A stretch of 54,289 nucleotides of DNA from an uncultured Gammaproteobacteria bacterium (GTDB taxonomy: Bacteria; Pseudomonadota; Gammaproteobacteria; Arenicellales; JAANXG01), in assembly GCA_947259875.1 (NCBI GenBank), contig CAMYNX010000071.1:1-54289 (forward strand), given 5' to 3'. A program made the position numbers and the translations under genes. Under the pieces are notes generated by a model. It did not search any database, was not told the origin of the DNA, and saw nothing but the letters and a program-made list of their open reading frames with translations. Below, piece by piece: positions 44,126 to 53,431 of the stretch (positions are counted from its first letter, which is position 1; each line of letters opens with the position of its first letter).

Positions 44126-44142
44126 CTGGCCTTCTTTTTGCA
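44126..44142 (+). promoter_or_regulatory. Sigma-54 (-24/-12) promoter for the TRAP operon
   Basis: CTGGCCTTCTTTTTGCA contains GG and GC separated by exactly 10 bases, with TTGCA at the -12 element. It lies about 100 bp before the dctP start, giving a leader of about 90 nt. Position and orientation relative to DctB/DctD make it a likely DctD-dependent promoter. Confidence 0.7.
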
Positions 44143-44242
44143 TACTATTGCGCAACAGAGGTGAAGGACTGGCCCTGATCCGGGATCGCTTGTTCTAATA
44201 CCCATATAGCAATCATTTATAAGTTTTAGGAGGATAAATCGA

Positions 44243-45210
44243 ATGCGATTTCTAGTTAGCGCTCTCAGCTTATTTATATTCATGTTGTCCGCACCGGCGG
44301 CGAACGCGGCCCCGATCAAGATCAAGTTCTCGCACGTGGTGGCGGTGAACACGCCCAAGGGCCAGATGGCGGAAAAATTCAAGGCCCTGGTCGGAAGGTC
44401 GAAGTTGACGTGTTTCCCAATGCCCAACTGTTTGGCGACAACAAGGTGCTCGAGGCCCTGCTGCTGGGCGACGTCCACCTGGCGGCGCCATCTTTGTCGA
44501 AGTTTCAAAAATACACCAAGAGTCTGCAGATCTTTGACTTGCCCTTCTTGTTCAACGATATCGGCGCCGTGGACAAATTCATGGCCACCGACGCCGGCAT
44601 GAAATTACTCCGCGCCACCGAGAAAAAGGGGCTAATAGGCCTAGGCTTTCTCCACAATGGGATGAAGCAATTGTCGGCCAGCTCCCCGCTTACGGTGCCG
44701 GAAGACATTGCCGGCATGAAATTCCGCATCATGACCTCGGATGTGCTCGTTGCCCAGTTTCAGGCGGTAAAGGCGTCCCCGCAGAAAAAGCCGTTCTCGG
44801 AGGTATTCACCTTATTGCAGACCAAGGCCATCGACGGTCAGGAGAACACCTGGTCCAACATCTTCTCGAAGAAATTCTTCGAAGTCCAAGAACACATCAC
44901 CCACTCGGATCACGGTTACCTGGGGTACATGGTGGTCACCTCGTCGGAGTTCTGGAACGACTTGCCCGGTGATATTCGCGGTGAAGTCGAGAAGGCCCTG
45001 GCAGAGGCCATCACCTTTGGCAACCAGGTCGCCAACGAAAAGGCAATTAGTGACAAGAAGGCGATCATGGATTCCGGCCGCAGCAAGATCATAGAGTTGA
45101 CCGCAGACCAGCGTGGTCAGTGGGTCGAGGCGATGAAGCCCGTATGGAAGAAGTTCGAAGGCGACATCGGCAAGGACTTGATCGACGCGGCGCTGGCGGC
45201 AAATAAGTAA
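44243..45210 (+). pseudogene. dctP: TRAP transporter solute-binding protein, broken by small deletion
   Basis: Starts well: AGGAGG 8 bases before the ATG, a signal peptide (MRFLVSALSLFIFMLSAPAANA), and IKIKFSHVVAVNTPKGQMAEKF. The frame ends as noise from about 44390 onward. The rest of a DctP-type protein (EVDVFPNAQLFGDNKVLEAL.. through IGKDLIDAALAANK) continues in another frame to 45210. Compared with the intact paralogue at 47029 (FKKLAEERLAGKVRVEIYP), about five residues plus one base are missing at KALV-(gap)-GKVEVDVFP, consistent with a ~16-bp deletion. The ligand-binding body downstream is otherwise well preserved, so the change is recent or an artefact. Confidence 0.85.
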
Positions 45211-45264
45211 CGACGCGCAGCCATATAGCCAACCAACGTCAAACGTTAACAGGCGTCGGCCATC

Positions 45265-45631
45265 ATGATCAGTCGCATCCTCAACCAGATCGAGGAGGGC
45301 GTTATCGCCCTCCTGCTGGTCGGGATGACCCTACTGGTGTTCATTGAGGTCTTCGACCGCTTCGTACTCGGTCAGGGCATTCTATGGATGGAGGAACTGA
45401 CGCTACATCTGTCCGCGTGGATGGTGCTGTTCGGCACTTCGTGGGTGCTCAAGCAAGGCATGGACCGCCCACTCGATACTGGTCCTCGGTATGGCGCTGC
45501 TCGCGTTTCGATTGCTACAACTGTTGTGGCGCATCATCAAAGGCGAGGAAACAGGCTTCCGCCACGCCGACGAAGCCGAAGAGGCCCTGGAAGAACTCGG
45601 CAAGGAACAGCAGGGGGAGACTAAAGGGTGA
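45265..45631 (+). pseudogene. dctQ: TRAP transporter small permease, internal deletion and frameshift
   Basis: The N-terminal half is a good DctQ (IEEGVIALLLVGMTLLVFIE, LWMEELTLHLSAWMVLFGTSWVLKQGM) but the expected central region, with the next transmembrane helices, is missing. From about 45460 a second frame gives WTAHSILVLGMALLAFRLLQ then LLWRIIKGEETGF, the typical C-terminal DctQ helix, and its stop TGA overlaps the GTG of dctM (GTGA), showing this is the original frame. So a long in-gene deletion with a frame change joined the two. The called first-frame product of ~119 residues is not functional DctQ. Confidence 0.85.
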
Positions 45632-47028
45632 CCACTGCGGCACTATTCATTCTGCTTTTCGCCTGCATGTTTATCGGCGTGCCGGTATCGATTGCACTCG
45701 GCCTATCCAGCGTGGCAACGATACTGTTGTTCTCCGATGACTCGCTGGCGTCCGTAGCGCTCAAGTTCTTCGAGAATGTGTCCGAGCACTACACGCTGCT
45801 CGCCATTCCTTTCTTTATTCTTTCTTCCGCATTCCTGTCGGGCGGCGGTGTCGCCAGACGCCTGATCCGTTTCGCCATCGATGCCGTCGGCCATATCCGC
45901 GGCGGCCTGGCGATGGCCTCGGTACTCGCCTGCATGTTGTTTGCCGCGGTATCCGGGTCGTCACCGGCCACGGTGGCGGCCATCGGTAGTATCGTTATAG
46001 TCGGCATGGTGAAGGCCGGCTACCCGAAGGAATTCGGCGCCGGCGTCATCTGCAATGCGGGCACCCTGGGGATCTTGATCCCACCCTCTATCGTCATGCT
46101 CGTCTACTCCGCGGCCACCGAGGTGTCGGCAGCGCGTATGTTCATGGCCGGTTTTATTCCCGGCATCGGCATGGGTCTGTTGCTGATGGTCGCCATCTAT
46201 GTCGTCGCCTGTATCAAGGGGCTGCCCGCCCAACCGCGGGCCTCGTTTCGCGAATTGGTGCTCAGCGGATTCTCCGCCTCGGGCGGGTTGTTTTTGATCG
46301 TGATTGTGCTCGGTGCGATATACGGTGGCATCGCCAGCCCCACCGAAGCGGCCGCCGTGTCCGCGGTCTATGCGTTTATGGTGGCGTGTCTCGGTTACCG
46401 CGACATCGGTCCGATGAAAGACATCCCATGGCGCAAAGACGGAGAAGGAATCGGCGGTATCGTGGCCAGAAATACCGGTCAGGTATTGTGGGCGCTACCA
46501 AAATGCGTGTTCGACAAAGAAGTCCGGCATACGATCATGGACGCGGCCAAGGTCAGCATCATGTTGCTGTTTATCATCGCCAACGCAATGCTGTTCGCGC
46601 ATGTGCTGACCACCGAGCGGATTCCCCATGCCATCGCTGAGACCATCGTTAACTGGGGCTTGCCGGCATGGGGCTTTTTGATTGTCGTCAACCTGCTGTT
46701 GCTCGCCGCCGGTAACTTCATGGAACCCTCGGCCATCATCCTGATCATGGCGCCAATCCTGTTCCCGATCGCGACCCAGCTCGGCATCGACCCCATCCAT
46801 CTCGGCATAATCATGGTCGTCAACATGGAGATCGGGATGATCACACCCCCGGTGGGACTCAACCTGTTCGTGACCGCCGGGATCACCGGCGAGAACCTGC
46901 AGTGGGCAATTAAGGCCGCGCTGCCGTGGCTCTCCTTGTTGTTGGTGTTCTTGATCTTCATCACCTACATCCCGCAGATATCGTTGTTCCTGCCCGAGTA
47001 CATCGACTATCTGAAAGGTTACAAGTAA
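45628..47028 (+). CDS. dctM: TRAP transporter large permease
   Basis: A 466-residue DctM protein with about 12 hydrophobic segments and family motifs (FACMFIGVPVSIALG, MLFAAVSGSSPATVAAIGSI, GYPKEFGAGVICNAGTLGILIPPS, VNMEIGMITPPVGLNLFV). It carries an extra cytosolic-looking stretch in the middle (YRDIGPMKDIPWRKDGEGIG..), making it longer than the common ~430. A GTG start overlaps the dctQ stop. The permease is intact although its small-subunit partner is deleted. It forms the main sodium-coupled transport channel for C4-dicarboxylates or similar acids. Confidence 0.92.
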   Translation: MTTAALFILLFACMFIGVPVSIALGLSSVATILLFSDDSLASVALKFFENVSEHYTLLAIPFFILSSAFLSGGGVARRLIRFAIDAVGHIRGGLAMASVLACMLFAAVSGSSPATVAAIGSIVIVGMVKAGYPKEFGAGVICNAGTLGILIPPSIVMLVYSAATEVSAARMFMAGFIPGIGMGLLLMVAIYVVACIKGLPAQPRASFRELVLSGFSASGGLFLIVIVLGAIYGGIASPTEAAAVSAVYAFMVACLGYRDIGPMKDIPWRKDGEGIGGIVARNTGQVLWALPKCVFDKEVRHTIMDAAKVSIMLLFIIANAMLFAHVLTTERIPHAIAETIVNWGLPAWGFLIVVNLLLLAAGNFMEPSAIILIMAPILFPIATQLGIDPIHLGIIMVVNMEIGMITPPVGLNLFVTAGITGENLQWAIKAALPWLSLLLVFLIFITYIPQISLFLPEYIDYLKGYK

Positions 47029-48051
47029 ATGCGAACCCAGTGGTCTTTGGTTAGGCTGAGTTGGCGCATGCGCTTGACGGTCCTGATAGGCGTGTTGATT
47101 TTGCATGCGGTCAACGCCCACGCCGCTGAACCCATCTTGATCCGATTTTCTCATGTCACCAGCGAGGCCACCCCCAAGGGACACGGCGCGTTGTTGTTCA
47201 AGAAACTGGCGGAAGAACGGCTGGCCGGGAAAGTGCGCGTCGAGATCTATCCGCGCGCATTAAAATTCAACGATGTTCAGGCGCTGCTCGCCCTGCTGTT
47301 CGGGGACATAGAACTCGCGGCACCGTCATTTGCCAAATTCCGCAGTTTTTCGCGACAGATACAGGTCTTTGACCTGCCGTTCTTGTTTTCGGATGTCGAC
47401 GCGGTGAACCGATTCCAGCGCGGCGAGGCCGGCGTCAAGCTGCTCGATTCCATGCTGTCTCACGGCATCAAGGGACTGGCTTACTGGAATAATGGCATGC
47501 GCGTGATGTCCGCAAACCGTCCGTTGCGGACACCTCAAGACTTCAAACGCCTGCGGTTTCGTATCGAGCCCTCGGCGGTGATGCAGGCCCAGTACCGGGC
47601 CTTGGGAGCGGCGACCGTGCCGATGCCGTTCAAGCAGGTCAGAGAGGGCTTGAAAATGGGCTTGGTGACCGGGCAGGAGAACGCATGGTCCAATATACAC
47701 TCCAAGGGCTTTCATGACTTTCAGACGTACTTCACCGAAGCGCGGCATTCATTTCTCGGCTACATGTTGGTCACCAATGCAGATTTTTGGACCAACCTGC
47801 CTGCGGAAATCCGCGGCGAATTAGACAAGATCATTCAGGAAGTGACTGTCGAGGTAAACAAGAACGCCCGCGAGAAAGCCAAGTCCGACCGTCAGCGTGT
47901 GATTGATTCTAAAAAGGCGGAGGTGATCACCTTGACCGACCCCGAACTCGCGGAGTGGCGCACGTTGCTCACACCGATATGGAAGCAATTCGAGGCGCAG
48001 ATCGGAATAGAGATCATAGAGCAGGCGATACAAGCCAACCAGCCTCGCTAA
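47029..48051 (+). CDS. TRAP transporter solute-binding protein (second, intact)
   Basis: A 340-residue DctP-type periplasmic binding protein with signal peptide (MRLTVLIGVLILHAVNAHA, after a short basic extension), and family motifs IRFSHVTSEATPKGHGALLF, KVRVEIYPRALKFND, QIQVFDLPFLFSDVD, FRIEPSAVMQAQYRALGA, TGQENAWSNIHSKGF. It directly abuts dctM (TAAATG). It is a divergent paralogue of the broken dctP at 44243 and may replace it or bind a related organic acid. A Ser/Arg-rich start region is unusual. Confidence 0.9.
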   Translation: MRTQWSLVRLSWRMRLTVLIGVLILHAVNAHAAEPILIRFSHVTSEATPKGHGALLFKKLAEERLAGKVRVEIYPRALKFNDVQALLALLFGDIELAAPSFAKFRSFSRQIQVFDLPFLFSDVDAVNRFQRGEAGVKLLDSMLSHGIKGLAYWNNGMRVMSANRPLRTPQDFKRLRFRIEPSAVMQAQYRALGAATVPMPFKQVREGLKMGLVTGQENAWSNIHSKGFHDFQTYFTEARHSFLGYMLVTNADFWTNLPAEIRGELDKIIQEVTVEVNKNAREKAKSDRQRVIDSKKAEVITLTDPELAEWRTLLTPIWKQFEAQIGIEIIEQAIQANQPR

Positions 48052-48088
48052 GACAACACCTCACGATCTGTGAGGGTGGACACGTAAG

Positions 48089-50374
48089 ATGTCAGACAAG
48101 CTCACAGATGCGGCACTTGCCTATCATCGTGCAGAGCCGCCGGGAAAGCTCGCTATTGTCGCCACCAAACCGATGGCGACGCAGCATGATTTAACACTGG
48201 CCTATTCGCCCGGCGTAGCGGCCGCGTGCGAGGAAATCGCCACAGACCCGAAGCAGGCGGCAACGCTCACCGCGCGCGGTAATCTGGTCGCAGTGGTGAC
48301 CAACGGCACCGCGGTGCTCGGACTCGGTAGCATCGGCGCGCTGGCGGCGAAACCGGTCATGGAGGGCAAAGCGGTATTATTTAAGAAATTTTCCGGTCTC
48401 GATGTGTTCGATATCGAGATCGAAGAACGGGATGCTGCCAAATTCATCGAGATCGTCGCCGGATTGGAAGCCACCTTCGGCGCCATTAATCTCGAAGACA
48501 TCAAGGCGCCAGAATGCTTTTACATCGAACAGGCGCTGCGCAAAAGGATGCGCATCCCGGTGTTTCACGACGATCAACACGGCACCGCCATTATTGTCAG
48601 CGCGGCGATCACCAGTGGACTCAAGGTCGTTGACAAGCAGATCGAGCAAGTGAAATTGGTGGCCTCCGGCGCAGGTGCGGCGGCGCTCGCGTGTCTGGAT
48701 CTACTGGTAAAAATCGGGTTACCCAGGGAAAACATCACGGTGGTCGATATCGATGGTGTGGTCTACACCGGACGCACCGCTTCCATGGACCGGTACAAGG
48801 AACGCTACGCCCAGGTAACAGACGCACGCACTCTGGGCGAGGTCATCGGCGATGCGGATATCTTTCTGGGTCTGTCGGCGCCCAAGGTGTTGCGCCCGGA
48901 ACATGTCAAAAAGATGGCCGACCGGCCGCTCATCCTGGCGCTGGCCAATCCGGTTCCGGAGATCATGCCCGATGAGGCCAAGGCGGCGCGTCCCGATGCG
49001 GTGATTGCCACCGGCCGGTCCGATTTTCCCAACCAGGTGAATAACGTTTTGTGCTTCCCGTTTATATTTCGCGGGGCCCTGGATGTCGGTGCAACAACCA
49101 TCAACGAGGAGATGAAGATCGCGTGTGTCAATGCGCTTTCCGAACTCGCCATGGCCGAACCCTCCGACGTGGTGAAGACTGCGTATGCCGGACAGCCGCT
49201 AACGTTTGGCCCGGATTACCTGATTCCTAAACCGTTCGATCCGAGGTTGATCACCGTGGTGGCGCCGGCGGTCGCTAAGGCGGCTATGGACTCCGGCGTC
49301 GCAACGCGTCCGATAACAGACTTTAAACACTACCGCGACGACCTCAGCCACTATGTGTTCAGGTCGAGCGCGGTGATGGAACCCATTTTTGAGCGCGCCA
49401 CGGAACAACCGATGCGGATCTGTTATGCCGAGGGCGAAGAGGAGCGTGTGTTACAGGCGGCGCAGCAGGTAGTCGACGCCGGGCTCGCCTATCCCATCCT
49501 GATCGGCCGCCCAAACGTGATCGAGACGCAGCTGACAGAACTTGGTTTGCGCATCCGGCCGGGGCAAGACTTCGAACTCGTGAACCCACAAGACGATCCG
49601 CGGTATGAGGAATACTGGCGTGAGTACTATGCGGTCATGGGACGCCGGGGGGTGTCGCCGGCGCGCGCGCAACACCTGCTACGCAGCCGCAGCAGCACCT
49701 TTGCCGCGCTGATGGTTCGCCGTGGCGACGCCGATGGGATGCTGTGCGGCACCGTCGGCGCATTTCACAAGCACTTGGAGCGTGTCGATGACATCATCGG
49801 CAAAGCCCCCGGGGTGCACGATTATTCGACCCTGGTGGCGTTGATTCTCCCGACGGGCACCTATTTCATCTGCGACACCCATGTCACCGATGAACCCAGC
49901 GCTGAAGACTTGGCTGAAATGACGTTGTTATCGGCGCAAGAGGTGCGGCGGTTTGGGATTACCCCCAAGGTTGCACTGGTGTCGCATTCCAACTTCGGCA
50001 ACCGGGACACCTCTTCGGCGCGAAAAATGCGGCAGGCGTTGGCGATCTTGCGCGAACGTGCACCGGAACTCGAGGTCGATGGGGAGATGCACGCTGAGGC
50101 GGCAGTGAATGTGAAGGTTCGCGAACTCACGTTTCCGGACGCCCGCATTTCGGGGTCTGCCAATCTGTTGGTGATGCCGAATGTCGACGCCGCACATATC
50201 TCGTACACCCTGCTCAAGGTCTTGGGAGGTGGTGTCTCCGTGGGTCCGATTTTGGTCGGCGCCGCCCAACCTGCGCACGTCGTAACCGAGACAATCACCG
50301 TGCGCGGGTTGATCAACATGACGGCAATGACCACCGTAGAGGCGCAGATGCAAACGGTGGAAGAGAGTTCTTAA
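48089..50374 (+). CDS. maeB: NADP-dependent malic enzyme with phosphotransacetylase-like domain
   Basis: A 761-residue fused enzyme: residues ~1-430 are the malic enzyme ([56 protein letters not shown] for NADP) and ~435-761 a phosphate acetyltransferase-like regulatory domain ([57 protein letters not shown]). It converts malate to pyruvate plus CO2 and NADPH. It lies 37 bp after the second dctP and belongs with the TRAP operon: imported dicarboxylates enter metabolism here. A short hairpin (CCTCAC/GTGAGG at 48059-48075) precedes it. Confidence 0.93.
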   Translation: MSDKLTDAALAYHRAEPPGKLAIVATKPMATQHDLTLAYSPGVAAACEEIATDPKQAATLTARGNLVAVVTNGTAVLGLGSIGALAAKPVMEGKAVLFKKFSGLDVFDIEIEERDAAKFIEIVAGLEATFGAINLEDIKAPECFYIEQALRKRMRIPVFHDDQHGTAIIVSAAITSGLKVVDKQIEQVKLVASGAGAAALACLDLLVKIGLPRENITVVDIDGVVYTGRTASMDRYKERYAQVTDARTLGEVIGDADIFLGLSAPKVLRPEHVKKMADRPLILALANPVPEIMPDEAKAARPDAVIATGRSDFPNQVNNVLCFPFIFRGALDVGATTINEEMKIACVNALSELAMAEPSDVVKTAYAGQPLTFGPDYLIPKPFDPRLITVVAPAVAKAAMDSGVATRPITDFKHYRDDLSHYVFRSSAVMEPIFERATEQPMRICYAEGEEERVLQAAQQVVDAGLAYPILIGRPNVIETQLTELGLRIRPGQDFELVNPQDDPRYEEYWREYYAVMGRRGVSPARAQHLLRSRSSTFAALMVRRGDADGMLCGTVGAFHKHLERVDDIIGKAPGVHDYSTLVALILPTGTYFICDTHVTDEPSAEDLAEMTLLSAQEVRRFGITPKVALVSHSNFGNRDTSSARKMRQALAILRERAPELEVDGEMHAEAAVNVKVRELTFPDARISGSANLLVMPNVDAAHISYTLLKVLGGGVSVGPILVGAAQPAHVVTETITVRGLINMTAMTTVEAQMQTVEESS

Positions 50375-50428
50375 GCGGTGGACATCGATCCATCGCCGAG
50401 GACCGGCAACAGCGGAATTCACATTGTT

Positions 50429-50445
50429 GAATTGGCTCCCAATTC
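50429..50445. repeat. Small inverted repeat before the pyruvate oxidoreductase genes
   Basis: GAATTGG, loop CTC, CCAATTC. It lies in the 167-bp gap between malic enzyme and the oxidoreductase gamma gene, where a terminator or operator might be expected. Confidence 0.35.
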
Positions 50446-50541
50446 CATGCGGTTAACGTTTCCGCGCAATGGGATCAACGGGCGCCGTTGCCGCCACCCG
50501 CTTGCTGCCTATGAGGGCATACAGTCATGTCTGACCGATAG

Positions 50542-51120
50542 ATGAAAGAGGAGACAACAATGTTTCAAGTCCGTATTCACGGCCGCGGAGGCCAAGGGGT
50601 GGTATCCGCCGCCGAGATGTTGTCGGTCGCGGCCTTCGAAGAAGGTAAACATTCCCAGGCGGTCCCCAGTTTCGGCTCTGAGCGCATGGGCGCGCCGGTG
50701 GTGGCCTATGTTCGCATTGACGATAAGGAAATCGAATTGCGTGAACCGGTATTGGAACCCGACCTTCTAATCGTACAGGACCCGACGTTGTTCGCCGCCA
50801 TTGACGTGTTCGCTGGTTTGCGCGACGACGGTTATGTGCTGGTGAATACCACCAAGACCCCGGAACAGCTAGCAATCGAGGAGGCCACGAAGCAGCTTCC
50901 CAACGGTCACTTTGCTGCGGTGCCGGCCACCGAATTGGCGATGCACCACTTGCAGCGCTCGACACCCAACACCGTATTGCTGGGGGCGTTCGCCGCAATG
51001 AGCGATGTCGTCCAGTTGGAATCGGTGTTCAAAGCGATACAAAAGAAGTTTCCCGGCAAGATCGGCGAAATGAATGTTGCTGCGGCCCAGGCGGCCTATG
51101 ACGCCGCCACCGCAAGTTGA
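50542..51120 (+). CDS. porC: 2-oxoacid (pyruvate):acceptor oxidoreductase gamma subunit
   Basis: A 192-residue subunit with the gamma-domain hallmark VRIHGRGGQGVVSAAEMLS and QAVPSFGSERMGAPVVAYVR. It helps assemble the thiamine-diphosphate enzyme that interconverts pyruvate (or another 2-oxoacid) and acyl-CoA plus CO2 using low-potential electrons. A GAGGAG lies 7 bases before the ATG. The alpha, beta and flavoprotein genes follow with small gaps, so the four are an operon; the preceding malic enzyme would provide pyruvate. Assignment to pyruvate is inferred from family similarity and context. Confidence 0.85.
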   Translation: MKEETTMFQVRIHGRGGQGVVSAAEMLSVAAFEEGKHSQAVPSFGSERMGAPVVAYVRIDDKEIELREPVLEPDLLIVQDPTLFAAIDVFAGLRDDGYVLVNTTKTPEQLAIEEATKQLPNGHFAAVPATELAMHHLQRSTPNTVLLGAFAAMSDVVQLESVFKAIQKKFPGKIGEMNVAAAQAAYDAATAS

Positions 51121-51142
51121 ATTGCATTAGGAGGACTCTATC

Positions 51143-52399
51143 ATGCTGAAACAAATCGAAGGCTCGCATGCCGTGGCCGAAGCGGTCGCCCTGTGTCGAC
51201 CGGAAGTGATCTCCGCCTATCCCATTACACCGCAGACCCACATCGTTGAGGATTTGGGCGCGATGGTGAAGGCCGGAGCGATCAAGAACTGCGAGTTCCT
51301 GTTGGTGGAGTCGGAGTTCGGAGCGCTCAGCGCCTGTATTGGCTCTTCGGCCGCCGGCGCACGCAGCTATACCGCGACTTCCAGTCAGGGCATGCTGTTC
51401 ATGATGGAGGCCGTCTACAACGCCTCTGGCATGGGCATGCCGATCGTGATGACGGTGGGCAACCGCGCGATTGGTGCGCCGATCAACATCTGGAACGATT
51501 GGGGTGACTCGATGTCGGCACGCGATGCCGGTTGGATTCAATTATTTGTGGAGAGCAATCAGCAGGCGGTGGATGTGCACATCCAGGCTTTCAGGTTGGC
51601 GGAACAGCTGAGTCTGCCGGTAATGGTGTGCATGGATGGTTTCATCCTCACCCATTCCTATAGCCAGGTTGACATCCCCGATCAGGAACAGGTGGATGCG
51701 TTTTTGCCAACCTTCGAGCCGCGACAGCTCCTCGATCCCGCCGCACCCCTGTCCATGGGCGCCATGGTTGGCCCTGAGGCCTTCGCCGAGGTGCGTTACC
51801 TGGCCCATCATAAGCAGATGGAGGCGTTGGAGCTCATACCCGAGCAGGCTGCCGAGTTCGAAAAGATCTTTGGGCGGGACTCCGGCGGTGTGGTCAAGAC
51901 CTTCAACTGTGACGGCGCGGAAACGGTCGTCGTCACCATGGGTTCGGTAATCGGCACGATGAAACAGGTGCTCGCAGAGATGCGCGACGATGGCATCTCT
52001 ATCGGCGCCCTCACCGTCCGTTCTTTCCGTCCGTTTCCCAAGGAGACCTTACGCGAGCTACTAAAGGACGCCGACCGGGTGATCGTGTTCGAAAAGTGCC
52101 TCGCCGTGGGCATGGGTGGCATTCTGGCGATGAACCTGCGCATGGCACTGAAGGATTTTCCAATTCGCGTACATTCCGCGATCGGTGGGCTCGGTGGACG
52201 GCCGATTACCCGCGCGAATCTGCGGCGCATGTTCGAGAAGGGGATCAGGGACGAGATGGAAGAACCCCATTTTCATGACATTCATATGAATATCGTCGAA
52301 CGTGAACTCGAACGTGAACAGGCCCAGCGCCGCTCCGGCTCAATTGCCGAAAATATTCTTCAAGACGTCGGCGTAGTTGCGGCAGCAAAAACGATTTAG
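51143..52399 (+). CDS. porA: 2-oxoacid (pyruvate):acceptor oxidoreductase alpha subunit
   Basis: A 418-residue alpha subunit: N-terminal PP-like domain (EGSHAVAEAVALCRPEVISAYPITPQTHIVEDL), ESEFGALSACIGSSAAGARSYTATSSQG, and a C-terminal transketolase-like domain (TVVVTMGSVIGTMKQVLAEM, VRSFRPFPKETLRELL). These are characteristic of the separately encoded PorA/PorB type. AGGAGG lies 8 bases before the ATG. Between gamma and beta subunit genes. Confidence 0.9.
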   Translation: MLKQIEGSHAVAEAVALCRPEVISAYPITPQTHIVEDLGAMVKAGAIKNCEFLLVESEFGALSACIGSSAAGARSYTATSSQGMLFMMEAVYNASGMGMPIVMTVGNRAIGAPINIWNDWGDSMSARDAGWIQLFVESNQQAVDVHIQAFRLAEQLSLPVMVCMDGFILTHSYSQVDIPDQEQVDAFLPTFEPRQLLDPAAPLSMGAMVGPEAFAEVRYLAHHKQMEALELIPEQAAEFEKIFGRDSGGVVKTFNCDGAETVVVTMGSVIGTMKQVLAEMRDDGISIGALTVRSFRPFPKETLRELLKDADRVIVFEKCLAVGMGGILAMNLRMALKDFPIRVHSAIGGLGGRPITRANLRRMFEKGIRDEMEEPHFHDIHMNIVERELEREQAQRRSGSIAENILQDVGVVAAAKTI

Positions 52400-52411
52400 C
52401 AGGAGAGTGCA

Positions 52412-53431
52412 ATGCCACAAATTCCCGAAACACATCAAAAGGTCAGGTTCTATCAGACCGGCACACTGACCGTTGGCAACCGGCTTCTGGATGCCGAACA
52501 TCGCTCGGTCCAGGGCACGATGGACCGGTCCAACTCCCTGGATTCCGGGCACCGCGCGTGCCAGGGATGCGGCGAGGCATTGGGGGCCCGGTTCGCCATC
52601 GATGCGGCGATGCGCGCGACGAACAACCAACTCATCGCCGCCAACGCCACCGGCTGCCTGGAGGTGTTCACCACGCCCTACCCCGAGACCGCGTGGTCCG
52701 TCCCGTGGATACATTCGCTGTTTGGGAATGCCGCCGCAGTGGGTGCCGGCATTGCCGCAGCGTTGAAGGCGAAAGGCCGCGAGGACGTTCGCGTGATCGC
52801 GCAGGGGGGTGACGGCGGCACCACCGACATCGGGTTCGGTTGCCTGTCCGGCATGTTCGATCGCAACGACGATGTGCTCTACATCTGCTACAACAACGAG
52901 GCCTACATGAACACCGGTGTGCAGCGTTCCAGTGCGACCCCCGGTGCCGCACGCACCGCCACTACCATGCCGGTGGGCAAAGACCCCGGTAACGCGTTCA
53001 ACACCGGCAAGAGCGTACCGCTGATTGCCATGGCCCATCTGATCCCCTACGTCGCCACTGCCTCGGTGCATGATCTGCACGACTTGGAACACAAAGTCAC
53101 CAAGGCCATGGGTATTCACGGGGCGCGATACATTGAACTCTTTGTACCCTGTCCGCTGGGTTGGGGCTCGAAACCGAGCGATACAGTGAAGATCTCGCGG
53201 TTGGCGGTGGAGTGTGGCTTGTATCCACTGATCGAGGCAGAGCACGGTGAACTCACCGGGGTGACCAAGATCCGGCGGCAAGTGCCAGTGGGTGAGTACC
53301 TCAAGCTGCAGCGACGTTTCGCCCACGTACTGAAACCGGCCAATACCCATCAGCTCGAACAGCTACAGGCGATCGCCAACCGCAACATCAAAAAGTTCAG
53401 CCTCATTGAGGAACAAGGAGGTCAAGAATGA
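52412..53431 (+). CDS. porB: 2-oxoacid (pyruvate):acceptor oxidoreductase beta subunit
   Basis: A 339-residue TPP-binding subunit. The thiamine-diphosphate motif is GDGGTTDIGF...YNNEAYMNTG. Cys50 and Cys53 (RACQGCGEALG), Cys near ANATGCLEV and in PCPLGWG are candidate [4Fe-4S] ligands, as in PorB. The N-terminal ~45 residues (VRFYQTGTLTVGNRLLDAEH) form an extension. AGGAGA precedes the ATG. The stop overlaps the start of the next gene (ATGA), indicating coupled translation. Confidence 0.9.
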   Translation: MPQIPETHQKVRFYQTGTLTVGNRLLDAEHRSVQGTMDRSNSLDSGHRACQGCGEALGARFAIDAAMRATNNQLIAANATGCLEVFTTPYPETAWSVPWIHSLFGNAAAVGAGIAAALKAKGREDVRVIAQGGDGGTTDIGFGCLSGMFDRNDDVLYICYNNEAYMNTGVQRSSATPGAARTATTMPVGKDPGNAFNTGKSVPLIAMAHLIPYVATASVHDLHDLEHKVTKAMGIHGARYIELFVPCPLGWGSKPSDTVKISRLAVECGLYPLIEAEHGELTGVTKIRRQVPVGEYLKLQRRFAHVLKPANTHQLEQLQAIANRNIKKFSLIEEQGGQE

